DNA from: Planctomycetota bacterium
GTDB lineage: Bacteria > Planctomycetota > UBA1135 > UBA2386
Assembly (NCBI GenBank): GCA_020638695.1
Contig: JACKIB010000009.1
Span: forward strand, 1 to 64,000
Reading direction: 5' to 3'
DNA length: 64,000 bases
Shown here: positions 25,623 through 33,571 of the stretch, one piece after another
Position numbering within the stretch: the stretch's first letter is position 1
Layout of the letters: each line of letters begins with the position of its first letter
Position numbers and translations under genes: made by a program
The notes under the pieces: model-generated
What the model saw: only the letters and a program-made list of their open reading frames with translations
Databases searched by the model: none
Told to the model about the DNA's origin: nothing

Positions 25623-26951
25623 GTGACCAGACCGAAGCTCGTGACCCCGCGCACCCTCAAAGGGTTCCGCGACTATCTGCCCGCAGCGATGCTGCCGCGC
25701 GAGGCGCTGATCGACACCGCCAAGCGCGTCTACCGCTCGTTCGGCTTCAGCCCGATCGACACCCCCGCGCTGGAGTACGCCGAGGTGTTGCTGGGCAAGG
25801 GCGGCGACGAGAGCGATCGGCAGGTGTACCGCTTCGAGCACGGCAAGCACGACGTGGCGATGCGCTTCGACCTCACGGTGCCGCTGGCGCGCTTCGTCGC
25901 GCAGCACGAACAGGAGCTGGGGCTGCCGTTCAAGCGCTACCACATCGGTGCAGTGTGGCGCGGCGAGAACACCCAGCGGGGTCGCTACCGCGAGTTCATG
26001 CAGTGCGACTTCGACACCTTGGGGACCGAGAGCATGATCGCCGACGTCGAGACCGGGCTGGTGATCCACGAGTTGCTGCGGGCGATCGGCTTCCAGGAGT
26101 TCACCATTCGGCTGAACAACCGCAAGGTGCTCAACGGGCTGCTCGAGTCGGTCGACCTCGCGGACCGCGCGGTGCCAGTGCTGCGCGCCCTCGACAAGCT
26201 CGCGAAGGTCGGGGCGGATGCGGTGTGCGAAGAGATGGCGCGCACTGCCGGCGCTTCGGACGCGCAGGCGCGGCAGGTGTTGGCTCTGGCCGGGTTGGGG
26301 GGGAGCGACGCCGAGTTGCTGGCACGTGTCGAGTCGCTGGTCGCCGGCTCGGAACTCGGCCGGCTCGGTGTCGCGCAACTTCGCGAGGTGCTCGAGGGCA
26401 TTGCCGCTGGCGGGGTGAGCACCGAACGCATCAAACTCGATCTGTCGATCGCGCGCGGGCTCGATTACTACACGGGAACGATCTTCGAGACCTTCCTCGG
26501 CGCACTCCCGGACATCGGCAGCGTGTGTTCGGGCGGCCGCTACGACGACCTCGCCTCCAAGTTCACGCGCTCGCACATTCCCGGCATCGGTGCATCCCTC
26601 GGGCTCGATCGGTTGCTCGCGGCGATGGAGGAGCTGGCGATGCTGGAGTCCGCGGCGGCCCCGGCGCCGGTGTTCCTGGCCTACTTCAGCGCCGACCGCG
26701 CCGCCGACTACTGCCGGCTCGCGATGGACCTGCGGCGGGCAGGGATCGGTGTGGAGCTCTACCCGAGTCCACGCAAGCTCGGCGAGCAATTGAAGTACGC
26801 CAGTCGGCGGGGCTTCGAGTTCGCGGTGATCGTCGGCGACGAGGAGTGGGCGACCGGGGTCTGCCAGCTGAAGCGGTTGGCGACCAAGGAGAGCGAGTCG
26901 GTGCAGCTGGACGACCTGGCTGCGCGGCTGCGCGGCGGAACGGGCGAGTGA
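25623..26951 (+). CDS. hisS: Histidine--tRNA ligase
   Basis: 442 residues from a GTG start at 25623, close to the usual 420-430. It charges tRNA-His with histidine in the cytoplasm. Class II aminoacyl-tRNA synthetase motifs are visible: motif 1 around residues 40-70 (FGFSPIDTPALEY), motif 2 at about 105-120 (IGAVWRGENTQRGRYREF), the histidine-specific LDYYTGTIFE at about residue 280, and SGGRYDDL plus a motif 3 arginine in GASLGLDRLLAAM. The C-terminal ~100 residues form the anticodon-binding domain. It stands alone, 109 bp after the CAP paralogue, and is followed within 15 bp by a dispersed repeat. Confidence 0.95.
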   Translation: MTRPKLVTPRTLKGFRDYLPAAMLPREALIDTAKRVYRSFGFSPIDTPALEYAEVLLGKGGDESDRQVYRFEHGKHDVAMRFDLTVPLARFVAQHEQELGLPFKRYHIGAVWRGENTQRGRYREFMQCDFDTLGTESMIADVETGLVIHELLRAIGFQEFTIRLNNRKVLNGLLESVDLADRAVPVLRALDKLAKVGADAVCEEMARTAGASDAQARQVLALAGLGGSDAELLARVESLVAGSELGRLGVAQLREVLEGIAAGGVSTERIKLDLSIARGLDYYTGTIFETFLGALPDIGSVCSGGRYDDLASKFTRSHIPGIGASLGLDRLLAAMEELAMLESAAAPAPVFLAYFSADRAADYCRLAMDLRRAGIGVELYPSPRKLGEQLKYASRRGFEFAVIVGDEEWATGVCQLKRLATKESESVQLDDLAARLRGGTGE

Positions 26952-26964
26952 CGGGCCCAACTCA

Positions 26965-27133
26965 CTCAGGACCGGGCCGCCACGATCGCGCAGGGTCTCG
27001 CTGCTGGCTTCGTCGAACGTCAGAACCTCCTCCTCGACGGGGAGGCACCCCGCCTCCGGGCAGAACCTGCCGTTCTCCTTGCCAGCAACAACCTTGCACG
27101 ATCTCGTGACGCTGCTCATGAATGGTCCGGGCT
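26965..27133. repeat. Dispersed palindromic element, copy 1 (right end intact)
   Basis: From about 27000 to 27133 this matches the element at 39990-40153 with only a few differences over ~130 bp (for example, shared CAGAACCTGCCGTTCTCCTT). Its right end TCATGAATGGTCCGGGCT differs by one base from the terminal repeat of the other copy. The left end is divergent, so the boundary given is approximate. The two halves are partly complementary, which gives a long imperfect hairpin. Confidence 0.7.
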
Positions 27134-27429
27134 AGAGGCCTAGGCCCGGCGAAGCCGGGGCATTTGAGTCAAGTTTCGGTCGAGACAAGCAGAACTCCCC
27201 CCCCCCGCGAGAGCAGACGCGAGGCCAAACGGCGGACGACCTGGCATAAGCGAGGCCACGCGAAGGTGGCGCGAGTTGACGTGGAGTGTCGAGGTCTCCG
27301 ACAGGCAGAGAGCCGAAACCGCGAGATGCGGGCATTGAAGGGCGCCGGGCGTAAGCCGATGCGACCTCGTTCGAGCCAGGAGCAAGATGCTATCCGACCA
27401 CCGCTCGTCGGGCTGGGGCGAAGCCCCGT
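27134..27429. other. Intergenic stretch without a recognised gene
   Basis: Lies between the dispersed repeat and the mini-MITE in the 672-bp gap after hisS. It contains a run of ten C residues (27197-27206) and a small hairpin GGGGCGAAGCCCC near 27415. I see no coding sequence or known RNA family in it. Confidence 0.35.
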
Positions 27430-27470
27430 TAGGAGTCTTCGCCACGGGATGACAATCCCGCAGACTCCTC
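27430..27470. repeat. Internally deleted 41-bp copy of the CTAG MITE (family A)
   Basis: The sequence TAGGAGTCTTCGCCAC, then GGGATGACAATCCC, then GCAGACTCCTC reproduces one end of the family A elements (TAGGAGTCTGCGCCAC, AGAATGACAACCC) and the reversed other end (GCAGACTCCTAG), with the interior missing. It forms a compact nested hairpin 154 bp upstream of the LysM gene. Confidence 0.6.
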
Positions 27471-27623
27471 GGGTCAGGCTCGGTCGTCTGCCTCGTCGTA
27501 TGGGGCGCCGTGCCGGAAAGCGGTTGCGGTGCGCGGCCGTGCGCTCTCCAATGGGGCCGTTTTCTGGGCGGCCCGGCACCGCGGCGGTGGTGGCCGGGAT
27601 CCATCGATCCACCGGAGGGCCCC

Positions 27624-27989
27624 GTGCCGCGTCTCCGCAGCGTCCTGTTCCTTCTGAGTCCCGCCGTGGTCGGGCTGGTGCCGGCAGCGTGCCGGTCGAC
27701 GCCGGCCGAGCGCAAGGACTACGACTACAGCTACGAAGTCCCAGCGGCGCCGGAGCCCCGACGACCGGCGCCACGTCCCGAGCCGGTCCCGCGCCCGCCC
27801 GCGGCACCCCAGCCGCAAGCTCCGGCGACCCTCGTGCGATTGCAGCCTGGCGACACGTTGTATTCGCTCAGCCTACGGCACTTGGGTGACGCCAAGCGCT
27901 GGCAGGAAATCGCTCGTTATAACGGGATTTCCGAAGCGGAACTCACCCGACTAGCGGTCGGACGCGTCATCCGCATTCCGTCCCGCTGA
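27624..27989 (+). CDS. Secreted or lipid-anchored LysM-domain protein
   Basis: 121 residues from a GTG at 27624 that follows a good GGAGGG ribosome-binding site. The N-terminus is a hydrophobic export signal ending in VPAAC; this is close to a lipobox but has Pro where Leu/Val is usual, so lipidation is uncertain. A Pro-rich linker (about residues 35-70) leads to one LysM domain at the C-terminus (LQPGDTLYSLSLRHLGDAKR, then WQEIARYNG and VGRVIRIP), expected to bind peptidoglycan. The 3' end overlaps the convergent rlmN gene by 23 bp. Confidence 0.8.
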   Translation: MPRLRSVLFLLSPAVVGLVPAACRSTPAERKDYDYSYEVPAAPEPRRPAPRPEPVPRPPAAPQPQAPATLVRLQPGDTLYSLSLRHLGDAKRWQEIARYNGISEAELTRLAVGRVIRIPSR

Positions 27990-29040
27990 GCGGTCGGTCG
28001 GCACTGCGACCGGACCTCGCCAGCTGCCCGCACGCCGCGGTGACGTCGGCGCCGAGCGAGTAGCGCAGGGTGACGCGATGACCCCGGGCCTTCAGTCGGT
28101 TGGCGAATGCCTCGCGCTCGGGACGCGGCGTCGGGTGAAGGTCGGTGGCCTCGGGGATCGCGTTGAACGGGATCAGATTCAGGTGGACGTGCAGACCCTG
28201 GCACCAGGCGAGCAATGCATCGAGGTCCTCCGGGCGGTCGGTCCACCCGGCGAGCAGCAGATACTCGACCATCACCGGTTGCCGCCGCGCCTGCAGCTCG
28301 TTGACCGTCGCTACGGCGTCGCGTAGCTCCTCCAGCGAGCAGCGCCGGGCGGTCGGGATCAGCTGCTGCCGCACCGCCGCGCGAGCGCTGTGCAAACTGA
28401 GCGCCAGTCGCACTTGCGGGAAGCGGCGCGCACAACGCTCCATCGCCGCGGGGACGCCGACCGTCGACACCGCGACGTGGCGCAGCGTGTGGTCGAAGCA
28501 GTCGGTCCGACCGAGCACCGCCAGCGCTTCGCCGACCGCCGCCTCGTTGTGGAACGGTTCACCCATGCCCATCAGCACGATGTTGCGCACGCGACGTCCT
28601 TCGTCCCGCAGCATTCGGTTGGCCTGTACCACTTGGTCGAGGATCTCGCTGCTCGACAGGTTGCGCAGCAGCCCGGAGTGTCCGGTGGCGCAGAACGCGC
28701 ATCCGGCACCGCAACCCGCCTGCGACGAGATGCACAGCGCGGTGCGCCCGGTGCGGGAGCGGAGGATCACCGATTCGACTCGCACCCCGTCGTCCGCCGC
28801 GAACAGCAGCTTGGTGGCGCCATCGACGGTCGAGTTCGCCGTCCGTTCGAGGGTCAGCGTATGGAAGCGCAGCTCCGCCGCGGCCCGTTCGCGACTCGCT
28901 TCCGGCAGTTCGGCAACCGCACACGCGCCGTCGAGCCGGCGCTTGTAGAACGCGTTGCGCAGCCGGCGCAGGGGGTGCGGATCGAGCTGTAGCTGCCGGC
29001 GGAGCCGTTCGACGGCGGCGGAATCGTGGATGTCGATCAC
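27967..29040 (-). CDS. rlmN: 23S rRNA (adenine-2503-C2) / tRNA methyltransferase RlmN
   Basis: 357 residues, the usual length. It is a radical-SAM enzyme that methylates A2503 of 23S rRNA (and tRNA in some bacteria). The iron-sulfur cluster motif CxxxCxxC is present as C110, C114, C117 in CGAGCAFCATG. The two cysteines of the ping-pong mechanism are also present: C103 in ALCISSQ and the C-terminal Cys in VTAACGQLARSG. Other family signatures are VLMGMGEPFHN and ALSLHSA. Its 3' end overlaps the convergent LysM gene by 23 bp. Confidence 0.93.
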   Translation of the reverse strand: MIDIHDSAAVERLRRQLQLDPHPLRRLRNAFYKRRLDGACAVAELPEASRERAAAELRFHTLTLERTANSTVDGATKLLFAADDGVRVESVILRSRTGRTALCISSQAGCGAGCAFCATGHSGLLRNLSSSEILDQVVQANRMLRDEGRRVRNIVLMGMGEPFHNEAAVGEALAVLGRTDCFDHTLRHVAVSTVGVPAAMERCARRFPQVRLALSLHSARAAVRQQLIPTARRCSLEELRDAVATVNELQARRQPVMVEYLLLAGWTDRPEDLDALLAWCQGLHVHLNLIPFNAIPEATDLHPTPRPEREAFANRLKARGHRVTLRYSLGADVTAACGQLARSGRSADRPLSGTECG

Positions 29041-29075
29041 CGTCGGGAATGCTACCCGGACGGTCGCTTCACGGG

Positions 29076-30299
29076 CTACTCGCGGCGGCGCCCTTCGCGG
29101 ACCGCGGACGCCCAGCGGTACTGCCCGACCTCGGTGCGCAGCTTGTTCAGCACGTCGTCGTCGTACCAGATCGACGCCCAGTCGCCGTTGCCGTTGACCG
29201 TCACCGTCCCGGTACAGATCACCGCGCCGTACATGTCCGCCGCCTCGCGGATCGACAGGTTCCCCTCGACGTACAGCAGCCCGTTGAAGCTCGTCTTGTT
29301 GCCGCTCGACATCGTGACGTTGCCCTTGATGTACACCACGCCGGTGCCTTGCAGGCTGCGCGAGCTGTTGAACGTGATGCTGCCGACGTCGGCGTAGACC
29401 AGCGCCTTCTCGGGAATCGTCCCCGGGAAGTCGACGTCGCGGGTGACCACCAGTTGCGACATCGCACGCAGTTCACGGGCGCTCACGCCGAACACCGACT
29501 TGACCGAGGCATAGTAGTCCGACACCGCGGACAACGCCGGGTTGCCGGCGATCTTGCTGCCGCCGGACGGGTCGCCGGTGCTGCGCTTGTAGAACACGCC
29601 GGCGCCGATCGTGCCGCCGCGGATCCGCCCGGAGTTCTGCACCACGACACCGCTGCCGTTCTCGGCGCACAGTGCCGCTTGCCCGGGCGGCTGCAGCGCC
29701 AGGCGCTGCACCTCGGCCTCGAGGACTACCGACGACAGCACGCGGTTCGGCTTCTCGTCGAACTTCTTGGTTGCGTCGCGGCGCTGGTAGACGTAGCCGA
29801 CCGAGCGCAGCAACCAGATGTTGCCCGCACTCGACAGACCGCGCAGACTCGACATGTCCATGGCCTGGTGCATTCTGCGGAACGCCAGGCGGGTAGTGAT
29901 GGGGTCGGTGTCCCACTGCTTCCACACTTCGTAGCGGCCCCAGGTGTCCTTGGAGATCTCGAACTCACGGACCAGTCCGACATCCGGGTCGTCGGTCTCG
30001 GTGATCGGTGGGACCACGCTGAGATCCTTGCGCGGTGCGAAGGTCAGCACCGGCTGGCTGTTCTGGTGCCGCAACCAACTCAGTGCTTCGGTCAGACCGG
30101 ATCGAGCGAACTGACTCGCCTGCCCGGTGCGTCTGAATTGCACCTCGGACTTGTCGTTCGACGACTTCATCATGATCGAACCGGCGACCACCAGTCCGGC
30201 GGTGATGATCACGAAGAACATCGCCATCACGATGGCGACGCCACTCTCGTGGCGGTTCGGCTCGAATCCGGGGGTGTGGAGCGGCGCGGTGGATTGCAT
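29076..30299 (-). CDS. PilX-like membrane protein with beta-helix region (paralogue 1)
   Basis: 407 residues from the ATG at 30297-30299, which has GGAAGGG upstream; an in-frame ATG at 30342-30344 is an alternative. Residues ~17-45 form a prepilin/PilX-like hydrophobic segment (GVAIVMAMFFVIITAGLVVA), followed by the helix EVQFRRTGQASQFARSGLTEAL seen in PilX/GspK-type minor pilins. The C-terminal half has repeating beta strands (VVYIKGNVTMSSGNKTSF, GLLYVEGNLSIREAADMYG, AVICTGTVTVNG) like a bactofilin or right-handed beta-helix. It probably belongs to a type IV pilus- or type II secretion-like surface structure. The adjacent upstream gene is a paralogue. Confidence 0.65.
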   Translation of the reverse strand: MQSTAPLHTPGFEPNRHESGVAIVMAMFFVIITAGLVVAGSIMMKSSNDKSEVQFRRTGQASQFARSGLTEALSWLRHQNSQPVLTFAPRKDLSVVPPITETDDPDVGLVREFEISKDTWGRYEVWKQWDTDPITTRLAFRRMHQAMDMSSLRGLSSAGNIWLLRSVGYVYQRRDATKKFDEKPNRVLSSVVLEAEVQRLALQPPGQAALCAENGSGVVVQNSGRIRGGTIGAGVFYKRSTGDPSGGSKIAGNPALSAVSDYYASVKSVFGVSARELRAMSQLVVTRDVDFPGTIPEKALVYADVGSITFNSSRSLQGTGVVYIKGNVTMSSGNKTSFNGLLYVEGNLSIREAADMYGAVICTGTVTVNGNGDWASIWYDDDVLNKLRTEVGQYRWASAVREGRRRE

Positions 30300-30409
30300 C
30301 TTGGACCCTTCCGACCGCACGAAGCCGGCCGGAGCGGTCTTCATCGGGTAGATCCGGTCCCGAGCTGAGTCCCGCTTCGAGGCAATCCGCAGCGGTGTCG
30401 CGTTTCGAA

Positions 30410-31642
30410 TCAGTCGCGGCCGACCTCGCGGATCGCGGTCGACCACCGATACTGGCCGATCACCTTGCGCAAGTCGTCCAGGACCGAGTCGTCGTAGTGG
30501 AGCTTGGCGTAGTCGCCGGTGCCGGCGATGTCGACGGTTCCGGTACACACCACTGCGCCGTACAGGTCGGCGGACTCCCGCACCACCAGGTTGCCGTCGA
30601 CGTACAGCAATCCGGAGAAGCTCGACTTGTTGCCGCCCGCCAGGGTGACGTTGCCCTTGACGTAGAGCACCCCGGTGCCGAGCAGGCTCTTGCTCGCATC
30701 GAAGGTGATGCTCGGCAGTTCGACGAACACCAGCGTCTTCTCGCCGATCGGCGAGCTGAACTCGGACGCGTTGGTGACCACGCGGTCGGCCATCGACCTC
30801 AGCTCGCCCGGGTTCACGCCGAACACGGTCCGGCAGGAGCTCGAGTACTCGTCGCTCGCTGAAAGGGCCGGGTTGCCGGTGATCGCGAAGCCGCCGGCTG
30901 GCGTGCCGGTGTTCTTGGGGAAGTAGACCCCCGCACCGATCGTTCCGCCGACGATGCGCCCGGTGCCACCGACCGCGACGCGGTCCCCGCGGTCGGCACA
31001 CAGCGCCGACTGGCCAGGAGGCTTGAGCGACAGGCGTTGGAACTCGACTTCGAGGCGGCTGCGCGCCAGCACGCGATTGGGCGACTGGTTGAACGGTCTG
31101 GAAGCATCCCGTCGTTGGAACACGTAGCCGAGCGACCGTGCCAGCCAGACACAGCCGGCCGTCGAGTAGCCGCGCTGCAGCGACACGTCCACCACCGAGA
31201 CCTTCTTGCGGAACGCGAGCCGCTCGGGCACCGGGTCGGCGTCCCAAGGCTTCCACACCTCGTAGCGCCCCCAGATGTCCTTCGAGATCTGGAACTCGCG
31301 CACCAGCCCGATCTCCGGGTCGTCGGTCTCGAGTACTTGCGGCGTCGCCGCGGTGTTGAGCTTGGGTGCGAACACCTGCACCGGCTGGGCCGCCTGGTTG
31401 CGGAACCAGTTCAGGGTCTCGGTGAGCCCGGCGCGGGAGAACATGTTCGCCTGCATGGTGCCGCGGAACCGCACCTCGGTGCGTTCGCGCAGCGCCTCCA
31501 TGTTGATCGCCCCGTACGCGACCAAGCCGAGCGAGAGCAGCAGGAAGAAGATCGACAGCACGATCGCGCTGCCTCGTTCCGACCGACGAGGTCCGAAGTC
31601 CGCCGGGACGGCAAGACTCGAATGTGAGGTAGAACTCCACAT
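30410..31642 (-). CDS. PilX-like membrane protein with beta-helix region (paralogue 2)
   Basis: 410 residues from the ATG at 31640-31642. The layout matches the downstream neighbour: a hydrophobic N-terminus (GSAIVLSIFFLLLSLGLVAYG), RTEVRFRGTMQANMFSRAGL, a shared segment ETDDPEIGLVREFQISKDIW (nearly identical in both), and a beta-helix tail (VLYVKGNVTLAGGNKSSF, GLLYVDGNLVVRESADLYG). The two genes are 110 bp apart and co-directional, so a tandem duplication within one operon is likely. No pilus assembly ATPase or peptidase lies in this window. Confidence 0.65.
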   Translation of the reverse strand: MWSSTSHSSLAVPADFGPRRSERGSAIVLSIFFLLLSLGLVAYGAINMEALRERTEVRFRGTMQANMFSRAGLTETLNWFRNQAAQPVQVFAPKLNTAATPQVLETDDPEIGLVREFQISKDIWGRYEVWKPWDADPVPERLAFRKKVSVVDVSLQRGYSTAGCVWLARSLGYVFQRRDASRPFNQSPNRVLARSRLEVEFQRLSLKPPGQSALCADRGDRVAVGGTGRIVGGTIGAGVYFPKNTGTPAGGFAITGNPALSASDEYSSSCRTVFGVNPGELRSMADRVVTNASEFSSPIGEKTLVFVELPSITFDASKSLLGTGVLYVKGNVTLAGGNKSSFSGLLYVDGNLVVRESADLYGAVVCTGTVDIAGTGDYAKLHYDDSVLDDLRKVIGQYRWSTAIREVGRD

Positions 31643-31781
31643 GCCCCGTACATCGGCCGGGTTCGGCAGAACCTGAGCGTCGGGACCGGCAGAGGCCAAG
31701 AACGCGACAACGCCGCTGGCAAGGTAGGGATGGGAGCGATCGGGATCGTCGTGCGGCGTCCGAGTCCGCGTTGCAGCGGAG

Positions 31782-31862
31782 ACCCGCCCGCGGTGGCGAA
31801 GGGGCAGGAACCGTCTGTCCCGTTGCGAGCAACAACCTTGCACGATCCCGTGCTGCGGGCCA
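31782..31862. repeat. Dispersed palindromic element, copy 3 (degenerate, partial)
   Basis: The segment AGCAACAACCTTGCACGATC (about 31828-31847) is identical to the same part of the other two copies, and the flanking GAACC and GTCCAGGC positions align with GAACC and GTCCGGGC. The remainder is diverged. It lies in the 285-bp gap upstream of the S9 peptidase start. Confidence 0.5.
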
Positions 31863-31927
31863 AAAAGTCCAGGCGTGCGGGATGCGACGGCTACCATGCC
31901 GGGGTTCCCAACCCTCGCTCTCCCCGC

Positions 31928-33571
31928 ATGAATCGACCGACGCTCCTCTGTTCCGTTCTCGCCGTCTGCCTGAGTCCGCTCGCCGTGCTCGCCCAGGGCA
32001 AGCGGCCGCTGAACCACGACGACTACGACCGGTGGCCGTCGATTCGGGGTGCCGCGCTGTCGCCGGACGGCCGTTGGGTGGCCTACTCGGTGGACCCGGC
32101 GTGGGGCGACGGGGTGCTGCATGTGCAGGAGATCGATGGCACCAAGACCTTCGAGCATGCACGGGGTTCGCAGCCGCAGTTCTCCGCGGACTCTCGCTCG
32201 ATCGTGTTCGTCGAGAAGAAGTCCGTGGTCGCCGAGCGCGCCAAGCAACTCGCCGAGTTGCGCGCCGGCAAGAAGCCGAGTGCCGCGGCTGGCGCCACGG
32301 AGACGCGGGGTGTGCCGACCATGCCGCGCCGGGGACCGGGTGGCGTCCCGATCGGTCGCCCCGGAGCCGATCGCGACGCGGTGCTGCTGGTGCTCGACCT
32401 GGGCAGCGGCAAGGTCGAAACCCTGGGCAAGGCGCGCGGTCATCGCGTGGTGCGGCGGGGCGAGTATCTGCTGTTCCATCGACCGCTGCCGGAGTCGGCC
32501 AAGCGCGAAGGGGCTGCAGCACCGGCCAACGCGCCGGAGCGGACCGGACGCCGCGGCGGCCGCGCTGGCGCTAGGCGTGGTGGGCGGGCCCGTCGCGGTG
32601 CCGCAGCGCCCGGGACGGGGCGCCTGGCCGCGCCGACCCCGGGCGCCGCGGCGCGCGGCCCCGGCGATCGCCCGGCTGCCGGCAAGTCGGTCGGCACCGA
32701 TCTGGTGGTGCGGCAGTTCGCCACCGGACAACAACGGACGTTCGCGGACGTGGTCAGCTTCCGCACCACAGCCGAGGACCGCTGGCTGCTGCTGACGCGC
32801 ACCGGCAAGCGTGCGGGGTTGTCCGCGGTGCCGCTCGCCGGGGGCGACGAGATCACGCTGCTGGCGGGGGACGCGACGATCAGCGCGCCGGTCACCGACC
32901 CGCACTACCGCGTGCTCGCGTTCACCAGCGACGCGGTCGACAAGGCCGCGGCCGCGGCGCGCAAGAAGCCGGTCGAGGCGGCCGCCTCGTTGCCGGTCGG
33001 AGCCTCGACGCCGCGGCGGCGCAAGAAGCCCGAGGAGCCCAAGATCTACCACGACATCTACCTGTGGGAGTTCTCTGCGGCCGCCGCGCAGCGGATCGTG
33101 TCGCGCACCACGCCGGGGATCCCCGCCGGTCACCACATCGAACCGGGCAACCTGGCGTTCAGCCGCGACGGCGGGGTGCTCTCGTTCGAGGTCCGCCAGC
33201 CGCCCCAGCCGGAGTCTCCGCCGATCCTCCCCAGCGAGCGGGTGGTGCTCGACATCTGGCATTGGAACGATGGGCTGATTCAGCCGCAACAAGCGCGCAA
33301 CCGCGCGCGAGACGACCGCCGAACCTGTGTGCTGCACCGCAAGGGCGGATCCCTCGTGGTGCTCGGCGACGAGGCGGCGCCGACCGCACGGCTGTTGGCA
33401 CGGGACGGATCGACGGCACTGGTCAGCTCCGGCAAGCGCTACGAGAAGATGATCAGCTACGACGGTCGGTACGCGGACTACTCGATCGTCGACACGCGCA
33501 CCGGGGTACGCACGCGACTACTGACCAAGTCGCGCACCGGCGTCCTGCATCACCCACTGGTCGCTACCTGA
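31928..33571 (+). CDS. S9 peptidase, N-terminal beta-propeller half (frame ends early)
   Basis: 547 residues from the ATG at 31928, with a signal peptide (MNRPTLLCSVLAVCLSPLAV). It holds the first part of a DPP4/prolyl-oligopeptidase propeller: LNHDDYDRWPSIRGAALSPD is the typical entry, followed by blades and a long Arg/Ala/Gly-rich insertion (about residues 195-255). The frame ends at TGA 33569-33571 in the middle of the propeller, where the sequence would be expected to continue as SPTGRYLMHF, which is found in the next frame. A lost G around 33547 would restore one continuous protein of about 1050 residues. It is either a pseudogene, a translationally coupled split gene, or a sequencing error. 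Confidence 0.75.
   Translation: MNRPTLLCSVLAVCLSPLAVLAQGKRPLNHDDYDRWPSIRGAALSPDGRWVAYSVDPAWGDGVLHVQEIDGTKTFEHARGSQPQFSADSRSIVFVEKKSVVAERAKQLAELRAGKKPSAAAGATETRGVPTMPRRGPGGVPIGRPGADRDAVLLVLDLGSGKVETLGKARGHRVVRRGEYLLFHRPLPESAKREGAAAPANAPERTGRRGGRAGARRGGRARRGAAAPGTGRLAAPTPGAAARGPGDRPAAGKSVGTDLVVRQFATGQQRTFADVVSFRTTAEDRWLLLTRTGKRAGLSAVPLAGGDEITLLAGDATISAPVTDPHYRVLAFTSDAVDKAAAAARKKPVEAAASLPVGASTPRRRKKPEEPKIYHDIYLWEFSAAAAQRIVSRTTPGIPAGHHIEPGNLAFSRDGGVLSFEVRQPPQPESPPILPSERVVLDIWHWNDGLIQPQQARNRARDDRRTCVLHRKGGSLVVLGDEAAPTARLLARDGSTALVSSGKRYEKMISYDGRYADYSIVDTRTGVRTRLLTKSRTGVLHHPLVAT

Noticed and set aside
25500..27119. A 539-codon minus-strand frame covering hisS.
   Set aside because: hisS on the plus strand has every family motif; the antisense frame continues into the dispersed repeat and has no signature of its own.
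27412..27490. A structured-looking region considered as a riboswitch or small RNA.
   Set aside because: Most of the structure is explained by the minimal MITE copy (27430-27470); no known riboswitch core was recognised.
30300..33337. Very long minus-strand frames extending upstream of the two PilX-like genes.
   Set aside because: The prepilin-like N-termini and ribosome-binding sites place the true starts at 30299 and 31642; the extensions run antisense to the S9 peptidase or over intergenic DNA.
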